Under the pieces are notes generated by a model that was given only the letters and a program-made list of their open reading frames with translations, ran no database searches and was not told the DNA's origin. Shown here one piece after another: positions 13,564-20,914 of a stretch of DNA of 26,676 nt. A program made the position numbers and the translations under genes. The stretch's first letter is position 1. Every line of letters begins with the position of its first letter. Source of the stretch: a virus; IMG/VR virus record IMGVR_UViG_3300048033_001506, positions 1 through 26,676 of that record; one strand, written 5' to 3'.

Positions 13564-14151
13564 ATGGCAGACATTTTTAACTTTGCACAAAAAGGTTTAG
13601 CTAACCTAGTGCAATTCGGAAAAAGAGGCCTCAAACTTGTCAGTAATACGGACGGTCAACACTTCTCGTTCACAGCAAACGATGGTACCACACTTGTAGA
13701 AGTACGTGGTGCTAACGCTACTGTTGCGGAAGCATTCATCACCAAAGGACAATTTGATGCATCCACAGCAGCTATTACACAGTACGTGAGCACAGAAGTA
13801 GCGTTTGATAACGGCACAACAACACTGTTTGAGATCCCAGCTAATTCAATGGTATACAGTGTTTCTGTTGACGTAGGTAGTCCGTGGGTGAGTGCAGACA
13901 GTGCAACAGCTATTAAAGTTGGTGATTCAACTGACGATGACAGACTGTTTACTGATGATGAAGCTGACATGACGCAGACTTTCCAATTCCACAGTAACTA
14001 TCAACATATATACGACGCTAACACAGACATTACATGCACTGTGTCTGGTGGTAGTGCAACATCTGGTGTTGCAACAGTAACATGCGTTGTTGTAACTGAG
14101 AACTTAACAGTTAAAGACTACGGCAGTGTTGCAGATAACGGCGGTGTCTAA
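13564..14151 (+). CDS. Probable virion structural protein
   Basis: The 195-residue protein begins MADIFNFAQKGLANLVQFGK and continues as Ser/Thr/Gly/Asp-rich beta-sheet sequence with an acidic loop (DSTDDDRLFTDDEADM). I recognise the N-terminal 'MADIF--A-KGLANLVQFGKRGLKL' form from marine T4-like phages, where it is usually called a structural or decoration protein; this is from memory. It has a single gene transcript: late octamer, CGGAG ribosome-binding site, ORF, then an intrinsic terminator, as expected for an abundant particle protein. It may be a capsid or tail surface protein. Confidence 0.7.
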   Translation: MADIFNFAQKGLANLVQFGKRGLKLVSNTDGQHFSFTANDGTTLVEVRGANATVAEAFITKGQFDASTAAITQYVSTEVAFDNGTTTLFEIPANSMVYSVSVDVGSPWVSADSATAIKVGDSTDDDRLFTDDEADMTQTFQFHSNYQHIYDANTDITCTVSGGSATSGVATVTCVVVTENLTVKDYGSVADNGGV

Positions 14152-14173
14152 ATAACTATTAACTAGCTATACT

Positions 14174-14203
14174 AAAAAAGCCTGCACCCGCAGGCTTTTT
14201 TTT
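14174..14203 (+). terminator. Intrinsic terminator after the virion protein gene
   Basis: A6-GCCTGC-ACCC-GCAGGC-T8: a 12-bp extended stem with loop ACCC (14186-14189) and a T-run at 14196-14203. Confidence 0.93.
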
Positions 14204-14220
14204 GTTTTTATTTCCTAGAT

Positions 14221-14228
14221 GATAAATA
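14221..14228 (+). promoter_or_regulatory. Late-promoter octamer GATAAATA for the lysozyme operon
   Basis: GATAAATA ends 36 nt before the ATG at 14265. The leader holds AAGGA and the CACACA spacer, also seen before 22040. An inverted copy (ATTTATC) follows at once. Confidence 0.62.
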
Positions 14229-14264
14229 CATTTATCAGAAATAAAACTTATTAAGGAACACACA

Positions 14265-14708
14265 ATGGATCGAAAAGCAGTATTTGAACAACTCAAAATA
14301 GATGAAGGAGTAGTATATGAAATCTACGAAGATCACCTTGGATATGCTACTTTCGGCGTGGGCCACTTGGTGCTTGACTCGGACCCAGAATTCGGACAAG
14401 CCATCGGAACTCCTATATCTGAAGAAAGAGTACGAGAATGCTTTGAACGTGACCTTGACACCGCAATTGATGAGTGTGTTGCTCTATACGGAGATACATG
14501 GAGTCGATTCCCGGGAGAAGTACAAGAAGTACTGGTCAACATGTTATTCAATTTGGGAAGACCCCGTCTAAGCAAATTTAAGAATTTTAATGCCAAATTG
14601 GAAGAGGGCGATTATTCAGGCGCTGCTCCCGAAGGTTTAGATTCTCTGTGGGCTCGACAAGTTGGGCCTCGAGCTACTAGATTAATGGATAGGCTGAAAG
14701 CTGTATAA
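14265..14708 (+). CDS. T4-type lysozyme (glycoside hydrolase family 24)
   Basis: The 147-residue protein aligns with T4 lysozyme, 'LKIDEGVVYEIYEDHLGYATFGVGHLV' against '[27 protein letters not shown]'. The catalytic triad positions are kept as E14, D23 and T29. Later landmarks are 'EVLVNMLFNLG', 'FKNFNAKLE' and 'LWARQVGPRATRLMDRL'. It is 17 residues shorter than T4 E (164), mainly by loss of the middle insertion. It hydrolyses the peptidoglycan glycan chain. There is no signal peptide, so it needs a holin or is a virion enzyme. AAGGA precedes the start, and the stop overlaps the next gene's ATG (TAATG). Confidence 0.95.
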   Translation: MDRKAVFEQLKIDEGVVYEIYEDHLGYATFGVGHLVLDSDPEFGQAIGTPISEERVRECFERDLDTAIDECVALYGDTWSRFPGEVQEVLVNMLFNLGRPRLSKFKNFNAKLEEGDYSGAAPEGLDSLWARQVGPRATRLMDRLKAV

Positions 14709-15430
14709 TGAAGGTATACACATTTGGTTGCAGTTATACATACGGCTATAAAGATTACGACTACAATGTGACAAGTTGGGTTGAGCAGTTAGCAAAACAG
14801 TTCCCAGAAGTTGAATTTGAAGATTATTCATTCCCAGGAACATGCATAGAATACAGTTTGTTCTTGCTTGACAATGTGATAAAACAAAAACGCCCAGAAG
14901 ATAAAATAGTATTTCAGTTTACGCCACCGTACAGATACACCACATGGACTAACAGTGATATTTTTTATGATGGGAACAACAGGTATAAGAAAATCAGTAA
15001 TTATTCAAAATATAAACCTGAAATAACTGATCATCTAGAAAGGTATGTGTGCAACGATTGGCTGCTACATGAAAATGACCCAACGTTCAGCAATTTGGAC
15101 AAACGGTTTTTTAAATTGTATTACACAAAAATTAACCAGAATAAAGAATTATCGACATATTATGCTATCACCGAATACGTTAAACAACATGCAGATTATG
15201 CATTTTTTCAGAAAGACTACTATTACCACAATAATTTTAAAACTGTCACAACAGTTAGGCACTACGATTTCAGTCCGTGTGTGCAAGTGGATTTAGATAG
15301 TAAGTTGTATAACAGCTATACATGGGATGTGGCACAACATTTTAACGAAGATGGCTGTAAGTATGTGGCCAACAACGTAGCAAAAAATTTAGAATTAATT
15401 AATACTGATAGAATGGAAGAATCACAATGA
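14708..15430 (+). CDS. Divergent SGNH-like protein (GCSYT motif)
   Basis: The 240-residue protein starts 'MKVYTFGCSYTYGYKDYD' with GCS-Y-T where typical members have GDSFT; Ser9 is in the nucleophile position. A second block 'DYSFPGTCIEYSLFLLDN' resembles the oxyanion region, 'IVFQFTPPYRYT' the third, and 'WDVAQHFNEDGCKYVANN' supplies a C-terminal Asp and His. It is distant from the three paralogs upstream but of the same fold. The likely role is ester hydrolysis; the target is unknown. It is coupled to the lysozyme gene by TAATG and to the next gene by an ATGA overlap. Confidence 0.65.
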   Translation: MKVYTFGCSYTYGYKDYDYNVTSWVEQLAKQFPEVEFEDYSFPGTCIEYSLFLLDNVIKQKRPEDKIVFQFTPPYRYTTWTNSDIFYDGNNRYKKISNYSKYKPEITDHLERYVCNDWLLHENDPTFSNLDKRFFKLYYTKINQNKELSTYYAITEYVKQHADYAFFQKDYYYHNNFKTVTTVRHYDFSPCVQVDLDSKLYNSYTWDVAQHFNEDGCKYVANNVAKNLELINTDRMEESQ

Positions 15431-16218
15431 AGTTAAACGATTTTTTAACAGAGTCCGAAGAACCCAAAAGCGGTACTAGCGCAAGAACAAAACTGGATCA
15501 CAGTTTGCGAGCTCAAGGGCACAAAGTTGTACAAGACAAAAAGAAAGAACTCAAAAAGGGTACAGTAAAACATAAAGGTAAAGCATTTGAAGAATTGCGT
15601 GATATCGAAATTGGTGGCACTAAACATAAGATTATAGTAAAAGTTGGTAGGGATAAAAGTTATACTCTCTTTATAGACGGTAAAAAGATAGGCGAGTACC
15701 ATTCAATGGGGCAAGCAAAGAAGGCCATCTCTAAAGAAATAAAAAATGAAAGTACGTTAGCAGAAGGCCCACTAGTTGTAAATAAAGATTCTGATTTAAA
15801 CAAGATGATTGATACTTTTATTGATAGTTGGAAAAGCCAAAGACACAGTGATGACGAATATGCAGAATTGTTAAAAGCTCTTGGGTATAAACTGGAAAAA
15901 GACGGCCAGCGATCAGTTATAACCAAAGAAGATTTAGACGAAGCAAAAGGCGACATTCGTAAGGCACTAGTTGCTGTAGCAATGATAGCAACACTTTGGG
16001 GTGTGAATAAAAACTTAGCACAAGACGCATACGATGCCAGTCCTCAATTACAAAAGCTCACAGCATATCTTGAAGTTGCCAAAGAACACAATGATGAACG
16101 TATGATTAAACAGTTAGAAAAAAGAATTGGTGATCATAAATTACGCTTAGACATAGGCAAGGGAGAGGTTATGGGTAAGGATGGCCGGCCCGTTGACGTG
16201 GTGTACGACAAGGACTAG
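15427..16218 (+). CDS. Unknown phage protein, possible head-internal type
   Basis: The 263-residue protein is Lys/Glu-rich and helical in parts. The N-terminus MKLNDFLTESEE resembles the short capsid-targeting sequence of T4 internal proteins (MKTYQEFIAE), including an L-x-E end that fits the T4 prohead protease preference (I/L)-x-E. Around residues 57-105 there is a small alpha/beta segment (ELRDIEIGGTKHKIIVKVG...YTLFIDGKKIGEYHSMGQAKKAI), and near 180-195 a hydrophobic stretch (ALVAVAMIATLWGV). The rest is not recognisable. Packaging into the head is an inference from the N-terminus only. It converges with the next gene after 14 bp. Confidence 0.6.
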   Translation: MKLNDFLTESEEPKSGTSARTKLDHSLRAQGHKVVQDKKKELKKGTVKHKGKAFEELRDIEIGGTKHKIIVKVGRDKSYTLFIDGKKIGEYHSMGQAKKAISKEIKNESTLAEGPLVVNKDSDLNKMIDTFIDSWKSQRHSDDEYAELLKALGYKLEKDGQRSVITKEDLDEAKGDIRKALVAVAMIATLWGVNKNLAQDAYDASPQLQKLTAYLEVAKEHNDERMIKQLEKRIGDHKLRLDIGKGEVMGKDGRPVDVVYDKD

Positions 16219-16232
16219 ATCCCAAGTCGTTA

Positions 16233-16772
16233 TTATTCACCCAACAGTGTTTGTGCTTCTTCTGTTGTAAGTTGGCGTCTACCAGGATTTGTTGGAAACA
16301 CACAACAAGGCTGAACATTGTAAAATTCACTTCGCTCTTCGCACCACAGTCGCTGCCAATAATTTCCTTCAAGGTCTTGCTCCACAAAGATTTTGCTGTC
16401 ATGATCAACTTTGATGTGTGTCATGTCTAGACCTTCCTGTACTCGGGCGGTGCGCTGAAGTTTATCCAAGTATTCACCATCAGGGGATAAACCAAACATA
16501 GGCAGTGCACCGTCATAATCTGGATTGTCTAGTGCCCAAGATTCTTCAGTAATGCCAAATTGTGGTTCGTATACACCAAACTGATCGCCGAAGTTTTCAC
16601 TTAACCAATGCTTTTCCTTCTCCCATCCATCGATACCATCAACTTCTGTTTGCTCGCCATCATGGTGCTTTGTTAGTGTGGCGCCGCCGTTTGATGTGGT
16701 ATAGTACAAATCACTGCTAATAGTGCATTTCAACATGCCTAAGTCTTGCAGGTGGATCCAAGTTAAAACCAT
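16233..16772 (-). CDS. Unknown 179-residue protein
   Basis: The frame is open from an ATG at 16772 preceded by TGGAGA with a 7-nt spacing. The sequence is acidic and aromatic-rich (DGWEKEKHWLSENFGDQFG), contains C-rich points (CEERSEF, PCCVFP) and has no membrane segment. I do not recognise the family. It is the only minus-strand gene in the 11-21 kb plus-strand block. It has its own late octamer at 16815-16808, back to back with that of the plus-strand gene at 16852, so it is probably expressed late with the particle genes around it. Confidence 0.65.
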   Translation of the reverse strand: MVLTWIHLQDLGMLKCTISSDLYYTTSNGGATLTKHHDGEQTEVDGIDGWEKEKHWLSENFGDQFGVYEPQFGITEESWALDNPDYDGALPMFGLSPDGEYLDKLQRTARVQEGLDMTHIKVDHDSKIFVEQDLEGNYWQRLWCEERSEFYNVQPCCVFPTNPGRRQLTTEEAQTLLGE

Positions 16773-16807
16773 TTCTAATCTCCAGTTGTGTTCTAGTAAT
16801 AAGTATT

Positions 16808-16815
16808 TATTTATG
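16808..16815 (-). promoter_or_regulatory. Late-promoter octamer CATAAATA for the 16772 gene
   Basis: The minus strand reads CATAAATA followed by a second overlapping AATAAATA (16811-16804). The predicted start near 16802 gives a 30-nt leader. Confidence 0.6.
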
Positions 16816-16817
16816 AT

Positions 16818-16825
16818 GATAAATA
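16818..16825 (+). promoter_or_regulatory. Late-promoter octamer GATAAATA for the 16852 gene
   Basis: GATAAATA is separated by two bases from the divergent octamer on the other strand. GAGGAG lies downstream in the leader. Confidence 0.62.
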
Positions 16826-16851
16826 ATTTATAATTATCGAGGAGAATTAAG

Positions 16852-17133
16852 TTGGATATAATAGATAGCCTTTTGTCAGATCGATTGTGGATTTACACTG
16901 CAATACTTGGTTCAGTGTTTGGTGCAGCATTTTTGGCTTGGTTCAGAAACACGCATGCTGCTTTATATCTAATGAGTAAATTTGATGCAATATTAGATTA
17001 CCTTGCAATTCGCTGGGGATGGACTTGGTTGCAAGACGATCCTGAAGCGTGGCGCAAACGTTATCCCAAAGTAACTAAAAAGATAGACGATTTAGAGCAA
17101 CGAATCATAAATCTAGAAAAGAACAAAAAATGA
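16852..17133 (+). CDS. Small single-pass membrane protein with coiled-coil tail
   Basis: The 93-residue protein starts at TTG with GAGGAG 8 nt upstream. A membrane segment covers about residues 12-30 (LWIYTAILGSVFGAAFLAWF), then a middle region with Trp and Tyr (DYLAIRWGWTWLQDDPEAW) and a charged helix 'VTKKIDDLEQRIINLEK' at the C-terminus. I recall similar small proteins in marine phages but not their function. A holin-like or tail-assembly role could be argued from size, but the long soluble tail is atypical of a holin. A late octamer lies before it and another after it. Confidence 0.65.
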   Translation: MDIIDSLLSDRLWIYTAILGSVFGAAFLAWFRNTHAALYLMSKFDAILDYLAIRWGWTWLQDDPEAWRKRYPKVTKKIDDLEQRIINLEKNKK

Positions 17134-17141
17134 ACTAAAGT

Positions 17142-17149
17142 GATAAATA
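17142..17149 (+). promoter_or_regulatory. Late-promoter octamer GATAAATA for the 17156 gene
   Basis: GATAAATA ends 6 nt before the ATG at 17156; no Shine-Dalgarno sequence is visible. T4-like spacing puts the start at or 1 nt before the ATG. Confidence 0.65.
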
Positions 17150-17155
17150 TTACAT

Positions 17156-17539
17156 ATGAAAATATTAGAAATAATCATAGAAGACTATACAATTGATCAA
17201 GCATTAGAAGAATCCTACGATGACGACGATGCATTTTTTGAAGCATATGGTTGGATTGACAGTGACTCTTTAGAAGAAGCAGAATACCAAGGACGCAAAG
17301 TCAAACTTAACAAACCTATGCAAGGCGATGTTAAAAAGTTTAAGGTTTATGTAAAAGATCCTAAGACTGGCAATGTGAAAAAAGTAAACTTTGGACATGG
17401 TGGATCAAGTGTTAAGGGTAAGGCTATGAAGATTAAGAAATCTAACCCTGCAAGACGTAAGTCTTTTAGAGCAAGACATAACTGTGACAATCCAGGTCCT
17501 AAGACAAAGGCACGTTATTGGTCTTGCAGAAAATGGTAA
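17156..17539 (+). CDS. Basic small phage protein with acidic N-terminus, possible packaged protein
   Basis: The 127-residue protein has an acidic first third (ESYDDDDAFFEAYGWIDSDS) and a strongly basic remainder with 'GRKVKLNKPMQGDVKKFKVY' and the C-terminal 'RRKSFRARHNC' and 'KTKARYWSCRKW' blocks, where two cysteines and several aromatic or basic residues could bind metal or nucleic acid. I recognise the C-terminal form as a widespread, unnamed protein of marine T4-like phages. The start MKILEIIIEDY fits the same targeting-sequence pattern as the 15427 gene. A DNA-bound head protein is an inference. A late octamer is 6 nt before the ATG and no ribosome-binding site is seen. Confidence 0.75.
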   Translation: MKILEIIIEDYTIDQALEESYDDDDAFFEAYGWIDSDSLEEAEYQGRKVKLNKPMQGDVKKFKVYVKDPKTGNVKKVNFGHGGSSVKGKAMKIKKSNPARRKSFRARHNCDNPGPKTKARYWSCRKW

Positions 17540-17548
17540 TGGTGTAGT

Positions 17549-17800
17549 ATGGATACACCACACACAAACAAACAGATACGTATATTTGATACAAAAATTA
17601 AGAGTGACGAACTAGTATGGCATCGAGACAAACGAAGTAGATTTCTCACAGTTCTCGAAGGACATGGCTGGAAAGTGCAGTTCGATAATCAACTCCCCAG
17701 AGATATTATTCCTGGAACAACAATTCACATAAACAAGAACTCCTATCATAGACTATTGAAGGGATCGTCAGATCTCGTTGTAAGAATAGTCGAATTATAA
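17549..17800 (+). CDS. Small cupin-fold protein
   Basis: The 83 residues match a single small cupin: 'VWHRDKRSRFLTVLEGHGW' (first motif with H25 and a Glu), 'LPRDIIPGTTIHINKNSYHRLLKG' (second motif with two His) and a last strand 'LVVRIVEL'. I recall closely similar small proteins in marine phages. It probably binds a small molecule or metal; no reaction can be assigned. The ATG is 9 nt after the stop of the previous gene and has only a weak ribosome-binding sequence (GGTG), so translation is probably coupled. Confidence 0.78.
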   Translation: MDTPHTNKQIRIFDTKIKSDELVWHRDKRSRFLTVLEGHGWKVQFDNQLPRDIIPGTTIHINKNSYHRLLKGSSDLVVRIVEL

Positions 17801-17817
17801 TTCACACGAGGACACAC

Positions 17818-18390
17818 ATGAAGAAAGTACTAATTACTGGTGGCACAAACGGCATCGGCGGATCACTGCGTAAGTTGTTGAATAACCATTACGAAGTTAT
17901 TCCGATGGATACGCATACCGGGCATAAGTTTAAGCCAGACAATTCAATGTTACAAGAAGTGTATGATACAGCACTAGAATGCGATATATTCGTTAACAAT
18001 TTATTCTATAAGGATAGTCAGCTGACACTGTTTAAACAACTGTATGCCGCATGGAAGGAGGACGCTACTAAACATATCATAAACATAAACAGTAAATTAA
18101 GACTGAAAGTGCACAACGGTCCTCAAGATATCATAGCAGGCAGTCCGTATACAGCCATAAAACAACGTTTACATGATGAATGGCTTAATGTATTACATGA
18201 GCCAGGCAGAAAGGTAAAAATAACAAATGTCAGTCCAGGGTTCGTTGATACAAAATTTGCTCAGCAAAATAACTTACCTGAGGGTATGAAGCTAGAGCCT
18301 GAGGAAGTTGCAGAATACATCAAATGGACTATCGAACAGCCAGCGTTCATTGAGTTAGGTGAGGTGTCCTTCTGGCGTGTGAAAAGATAA
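17818..18390 (+). CDS. Short-chain dehydrogenase/reductase, first of a tandem pair
   Basis: The 190-residue protein has the nucleotide-binding TGGTNGIG at 7-14, a 'CDIFVNN' strand equal to the NNAG position, 'IININSK' with the catalytic Ser region, Y111-T-A-I-K115 as the YxxxK pair, and 'ITNVSPGFVDT' after it. It is shorter than the usual 230-250 residues. It uses NAD(P)H to reduce a carbonyl of unknown nature, in the cytoplasm. It starts after GAGGACACAC. It is paralogous with the next gene (KKxxITGxTxGIG, DSQL-LF, ININSK, SPGFVDT shared), so the pair is a duplication. Confidence 0.88.
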   Translation: MKKVLITGGTNGIGGSLRKLLNNHYEVIPMDTHTGHKFKPDNSMLQEVYDTALECDIFVNNLFYKDSQLTLFKQLYAAWKEDATKHIININSKLRLKVHNGPQDIIAGSPYTAIKQRLHDEWLNVLHEPGRKVKITNVSPGFVDTKFAQQNNLPEGMKLEPEEVAEYIKWTIEQPAFIELGEVSFWRVKR

Positions 18391-18393
18391 ATA
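18386..18393 (+). promoter_or_regulatory. Late-promoter octamer GATAAATA for the second dehydrogenase
   Basis: GATAAATA overlaps the TAA stop of the first dehydrogenase and lies 16 nt before the ATG at 18410. The 11-nt leader has no Shine-Dalgarno sequence. Confidence 0.55.
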
Positions 18394-18409
18394 CATACAT
18401 TAAATAAAA

Positions 18410-18976
18410 ATGAAAAAGATCGCTATAACAGGGCACACACGAGGCATTGGCAAAGCAATTGTTGATTTATGCACAGATGAATACGAAATTTTAGGATTTA
18501 GCAGAAGCACGGGGCACAATTTATTACACCGCAGTACATTAGAGACAGTATTCGAAGAAGCTAAAGACTGTGATATTTTTATTAACAATGCTTTTTGCGG
18601 AGATTCACAACTGAAATTATTTGACATATTTTACGATAACTGGAAAGATGATACAACAAAGTTTATCATAAACATTAACAGTAAAAATAGATTTCGGGCA
18701 GGAGATGGTACATTTGGAGGTAGCGGTTTATATGCCTCCACAAAATTACAGTTGCATGAACAATGGATAAACGTGTTGCATGAAAAAAGTAGGCGGTGTA
18801 AAATATCAAACATATCCCCTGGATTTGTTGATACAGAGTTAATAAGTCACTACACTATGCCCGACTGGATGAGACAGCCGGCACAGGAATGTGCAGAAAC
18901 AATTGTTTGGCTTATCAACCAGCCAGATCATGTGGAAATAGGCGAAATAAGTTATTGGAGACATAAAGCACCATGA
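18410..18976 (+). CDS. Short-chain dehydrogenase/reductase, second of a tandem pair
   Basis: The 188 residues carry TGHTRGIG at 7-14, 'CDIFINNAF', 'IININSKNRF', Y108-A-S-T-K112 and 'ISNISPGFVDTEL'. All main SDR residues (Asn, Ser, Tyr, Lys) appear present, so it should be active. It is somewhat short at the C-terminus, which ends in a shared 'EIGEISYWR' against 'ELGEVSFWR' in the paralog. A late octamer lies 16 nt before the ATG and no ribosome-binding site is evident. It overlaps the next gene by 4 bp (ATGA). The substrate is unknown; the neighbours suggest nucleotide or sugar metabolism. Confidence 0.88.
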   Translation: MKKIAITGHTRGIGKAIVDLCTDEYEILGFSRSTGHNLLHRSTLETVFEEAKDCDIFINNAFCGDSQLKLFDIFYDNWKDDTTKFIININSKNRFRAGDGTFGGSGLYASTKLQLHEQWINVLHEKSRRCKISNISPGFVDTELISHYTMPDWMRQPAQECAETIVWLINQPDHVEIGEISYWRHKAP

Positions 18977-20619
18977 AAAAAGCTGTGATATATCCGGGAA
19001 GATTCCAACCAATGCTTCCTCACCATGCAGAAGTATATCGAAGATTACAAAGCAGTTTTCCTGATGCTGATGTTTATGTTGCCACGTCCAACAAAGTAGA
19101 AGAACCTAAGAGCCCATTCACATTTGATGAAAAAACACACATCATCGAGCAGATGCATGGTATTCCCAAGGACAAAATATTAATTGCCCCTCAACCGTAT
19201 TTAGTTGACAGTTTTAAAGATAAGTTTGACACAGAAAACACCATGGTGATATTTGCTGTGGGCGAAAAGGACAACGACCGATTTCCTATGAAAAATGTTG
19301 ATCCTGACACAGGCTTAGACATGACTGTTCGCGGGGAAGCCCGGCCGAAATACTATCAAATGATAAATACATTAAAGCAACATCCTCCGATGCCCATGAG
19401 CGAAAGAGGTTACATCTATAATGCCCCCAGTATTGAGGGCTTGGATGGAGAAGTTGCAAGTGCAAGTGCTTTTAGAAAAGCATTCACAAGTGTTGAAAAT
19501 GAACAACAGCAACGTGCAATATTTGAAAAATATATGGGCACATTTAACGAAAACATTTTTGCATTGTTCAAAAATAAAATTATAGGTGATAAAATGAAAG
19601 AATCATTGGAAAGATTAAAGTTTTTAGCTGGAATGACTGAGTCGGCGCCAGTTGACTTCGATGAACCAGAAGTGGATGACGAAGAAGGCTTAAAACCTGG
19701 TTTCGCACAAAAAAATATGATGACACAGTTGGGCAAAATCGCAGACAGTGATGCTGCGAGTCAAGACGCTGATGTAATGAAAGTTAAGAATTTTTCAAAA
19801 ATCACAACTGTTACAACAGATGATGGTGACGACGTAGAACTTTCTGGTGCTGAAGCAAAAGCAATGATAGAAATGTTTAATATGCTGTCCAGTCAACGTG
19901 CTGGGGATGAGCAATCACCGAGAGAACGATTTATTCGTGCTATTCAGACTACAAAAGGCTTAGAGAACATGATTGCTTTTGCTAAGTCAAAAGGTTTAGT
20001 AGAAGAAGCAGTTGAACAACCAGTTGTTGACTTTGGTGATATCCGTAGCGATTATGGAGTCAATGAAGAAGAGGAATTAGATGAAGGACGATTTAAAGAT
20101 TGGGATCCAGAACTTCTGGATGCCGTAAAAAAGGGTTATCCGCATCCAATAGAAGAGCTATATAACACTCTAATAAGCATAAAATCTAACGCTAAACTTG
20201 CAAAGAAGTATGTGGCAATGAAAGATCCAGAAGAGGCGGAATACTTGGAATCACAAGGAGTTTTTGATTTTGGTAAAGAAAGTCACCCTCTGTATGTGTG
20301 GGCGGATAAAAATGATCCCGAACCTGAATTAGACGGCGAGACAGACAAAGCTCAAGAAGCAGTTGAAGAAGCCGCATGTAGTTGCTGTGGAAATGATCCA
20401 TGTGATTGTGGCCCAGACTGCCCACATTGCGGTGGTAAACCAGACTTAGATGAAGTAGCAGGTCCTAAGGATTGTTGGGACGGTTATAAAAAAGATGGTA
20501 CCCAACCAGGAACGGGCAAGAACAAAGGTAAGCGTGTAAACAAATGCGTTAAAGAAGAAACTGTCGACAATGCAATGACATCTGCACTGGCAGAACTACG
20601 CAGATTAGCAGGTATGTAG
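18973..20619 (+). CDS. Nucleotidyltransferase joined to a Cys-rich structural-type C-terminal region
   Basis: The 548-residue protein has two parts. Residues 1-205 are a nucleotidyltransferase: 'VIYPGRFQPMLPHHAEVYRR' matches the NMNAT-type GRFQPxHxGH with the first His replaced (L15-P-H17-H18), and 'GEVASASAFRKAF' matches the (S/T)xSxxR end. Residues 208-548 are unrelated and acidic, starting 'MKESLERLKFLAGMTES'. They contain a helix-rich middle, a Cys cluster (C469, C471, C472, C477, C479, C483, C486) and 'GPKDCWDGYKKDGT' with 'GKRVNKCVKEE', then end 'LAELRRLAGM'. An internal ATG at 19594 has AGGTGA upstream, so the second part may also be made alone. Confidence 0.8.
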   Translation: MKKAVIYPGRFQPMLPHHAEVYRRLQSSFPDADVYVATSNKVEEPKSPFTFDEKTHIIEQMHGIPKDKILIAPQPYLVDSFKDKFDTENTMVIFAVGEKDNDRFPMKNVDPDTGLDMTVRGEARPKYYQMINTLKQHPPMPMSERGYIYNAPSIEGLDGEVASASAFRKAFTSVENEQQQRAIFEKYMGTFNENIFALFKNKIIGDKMKESLERLKFLAGMTESAPVDFDEPEVDDEEGLKPGFAQKNMMTQLGKIADSDAASQDADVMKVKNFSKITTVTTDDGDDVELSGAEAKAMIEMFNMLSSQRAGDEQSPRERFIRAIQTTKGLENMIAFAKSKGLVEEAVEQPVVDFGDIRSDYGVNEEEELDEGRFKDWDPELLDAVKKGYPHPIEELYNTLISIKSNAKLAKKYVAMKDPEEAEYLESQGVFDFGKESHPLYVWADKNDPEPELDGETDKAQEAVEEAACSCCGNDPCDCGPDCPHCGGKPDLDEVAGPKDCWDGYKKDGTQPGTGKNKGKRVNKCVKEETVDNAMTSALAELRRLAGM

Positions 20620-20620
20620 C

Positions 20621-20914
20621 ATGAACGATATGCGCAAACTAATGGAAACTGTTGCTCCTCTTTTTCAAGAAGAGCAACCAGTTGTAGAAGCAAACTCAAC
20701 GCAAGCCATCGAAGAACTACATGGCATTCTGGATCAACTAGAAGAACTAGGTGAACATGCTCGCAGTATTGTAGCAATGATAGATAGAGGCGAAGCAGAA
20801 AGACTAGATGCATACGGTGCATTTGACTTTGGTACTAGCACAAATAGATACGATACTACACTTGCAAGTTTCGTAGAAGAATTAGAAAGCGGTGGATATG
20901 ATGAACGAGATTGA
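20621..20914 (+). CDS. Small acidic phage protein with FDFG block
   Basis: The 97-residue protein starts MNDMRKLMETVAPLFQEEQP, two nt after the previous stop. AGGT lies upstream. A helical, Glu-rich stretch (QAIEELHGILDQLEELGEHARSIVAMIDRGEAERL) precedes the conserved 'YGAFDFGTSTNRYDTTLASF' block, which I recognise as common in unnamed marine phage proteins. The same FDFG sequence appears in the previous gene ('QGVFDFGKESH'). The N-terminal L-M-E fits the prohead-protease pattern. No enzyme motif is present. It is probably a minor head or core component, by inference. Confidence 0.72.
   Translation: MNDMRKLMETVAPLFQEEQPVVEANSTQAIEELHGILDQLEELGEHARSIVAMIDRGEAERLDAYGAFDFGTSTNRYDTTLASFVEELESGGYDERD

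Noticed and set aside
15445-15956. Minus-strand frames inside the 15427 gene
   Set aside because: Low-complexity hydrophobic shadows without start signals; the plus frame is coupled to its neighbours by ATGA.
17549-17800. Cupin gene as an extension of a larger enzyme
   Set aside because: The start is 9 nt after the previous stop and the fold is complete in 83 residues, so it is a stand-alone small protein.
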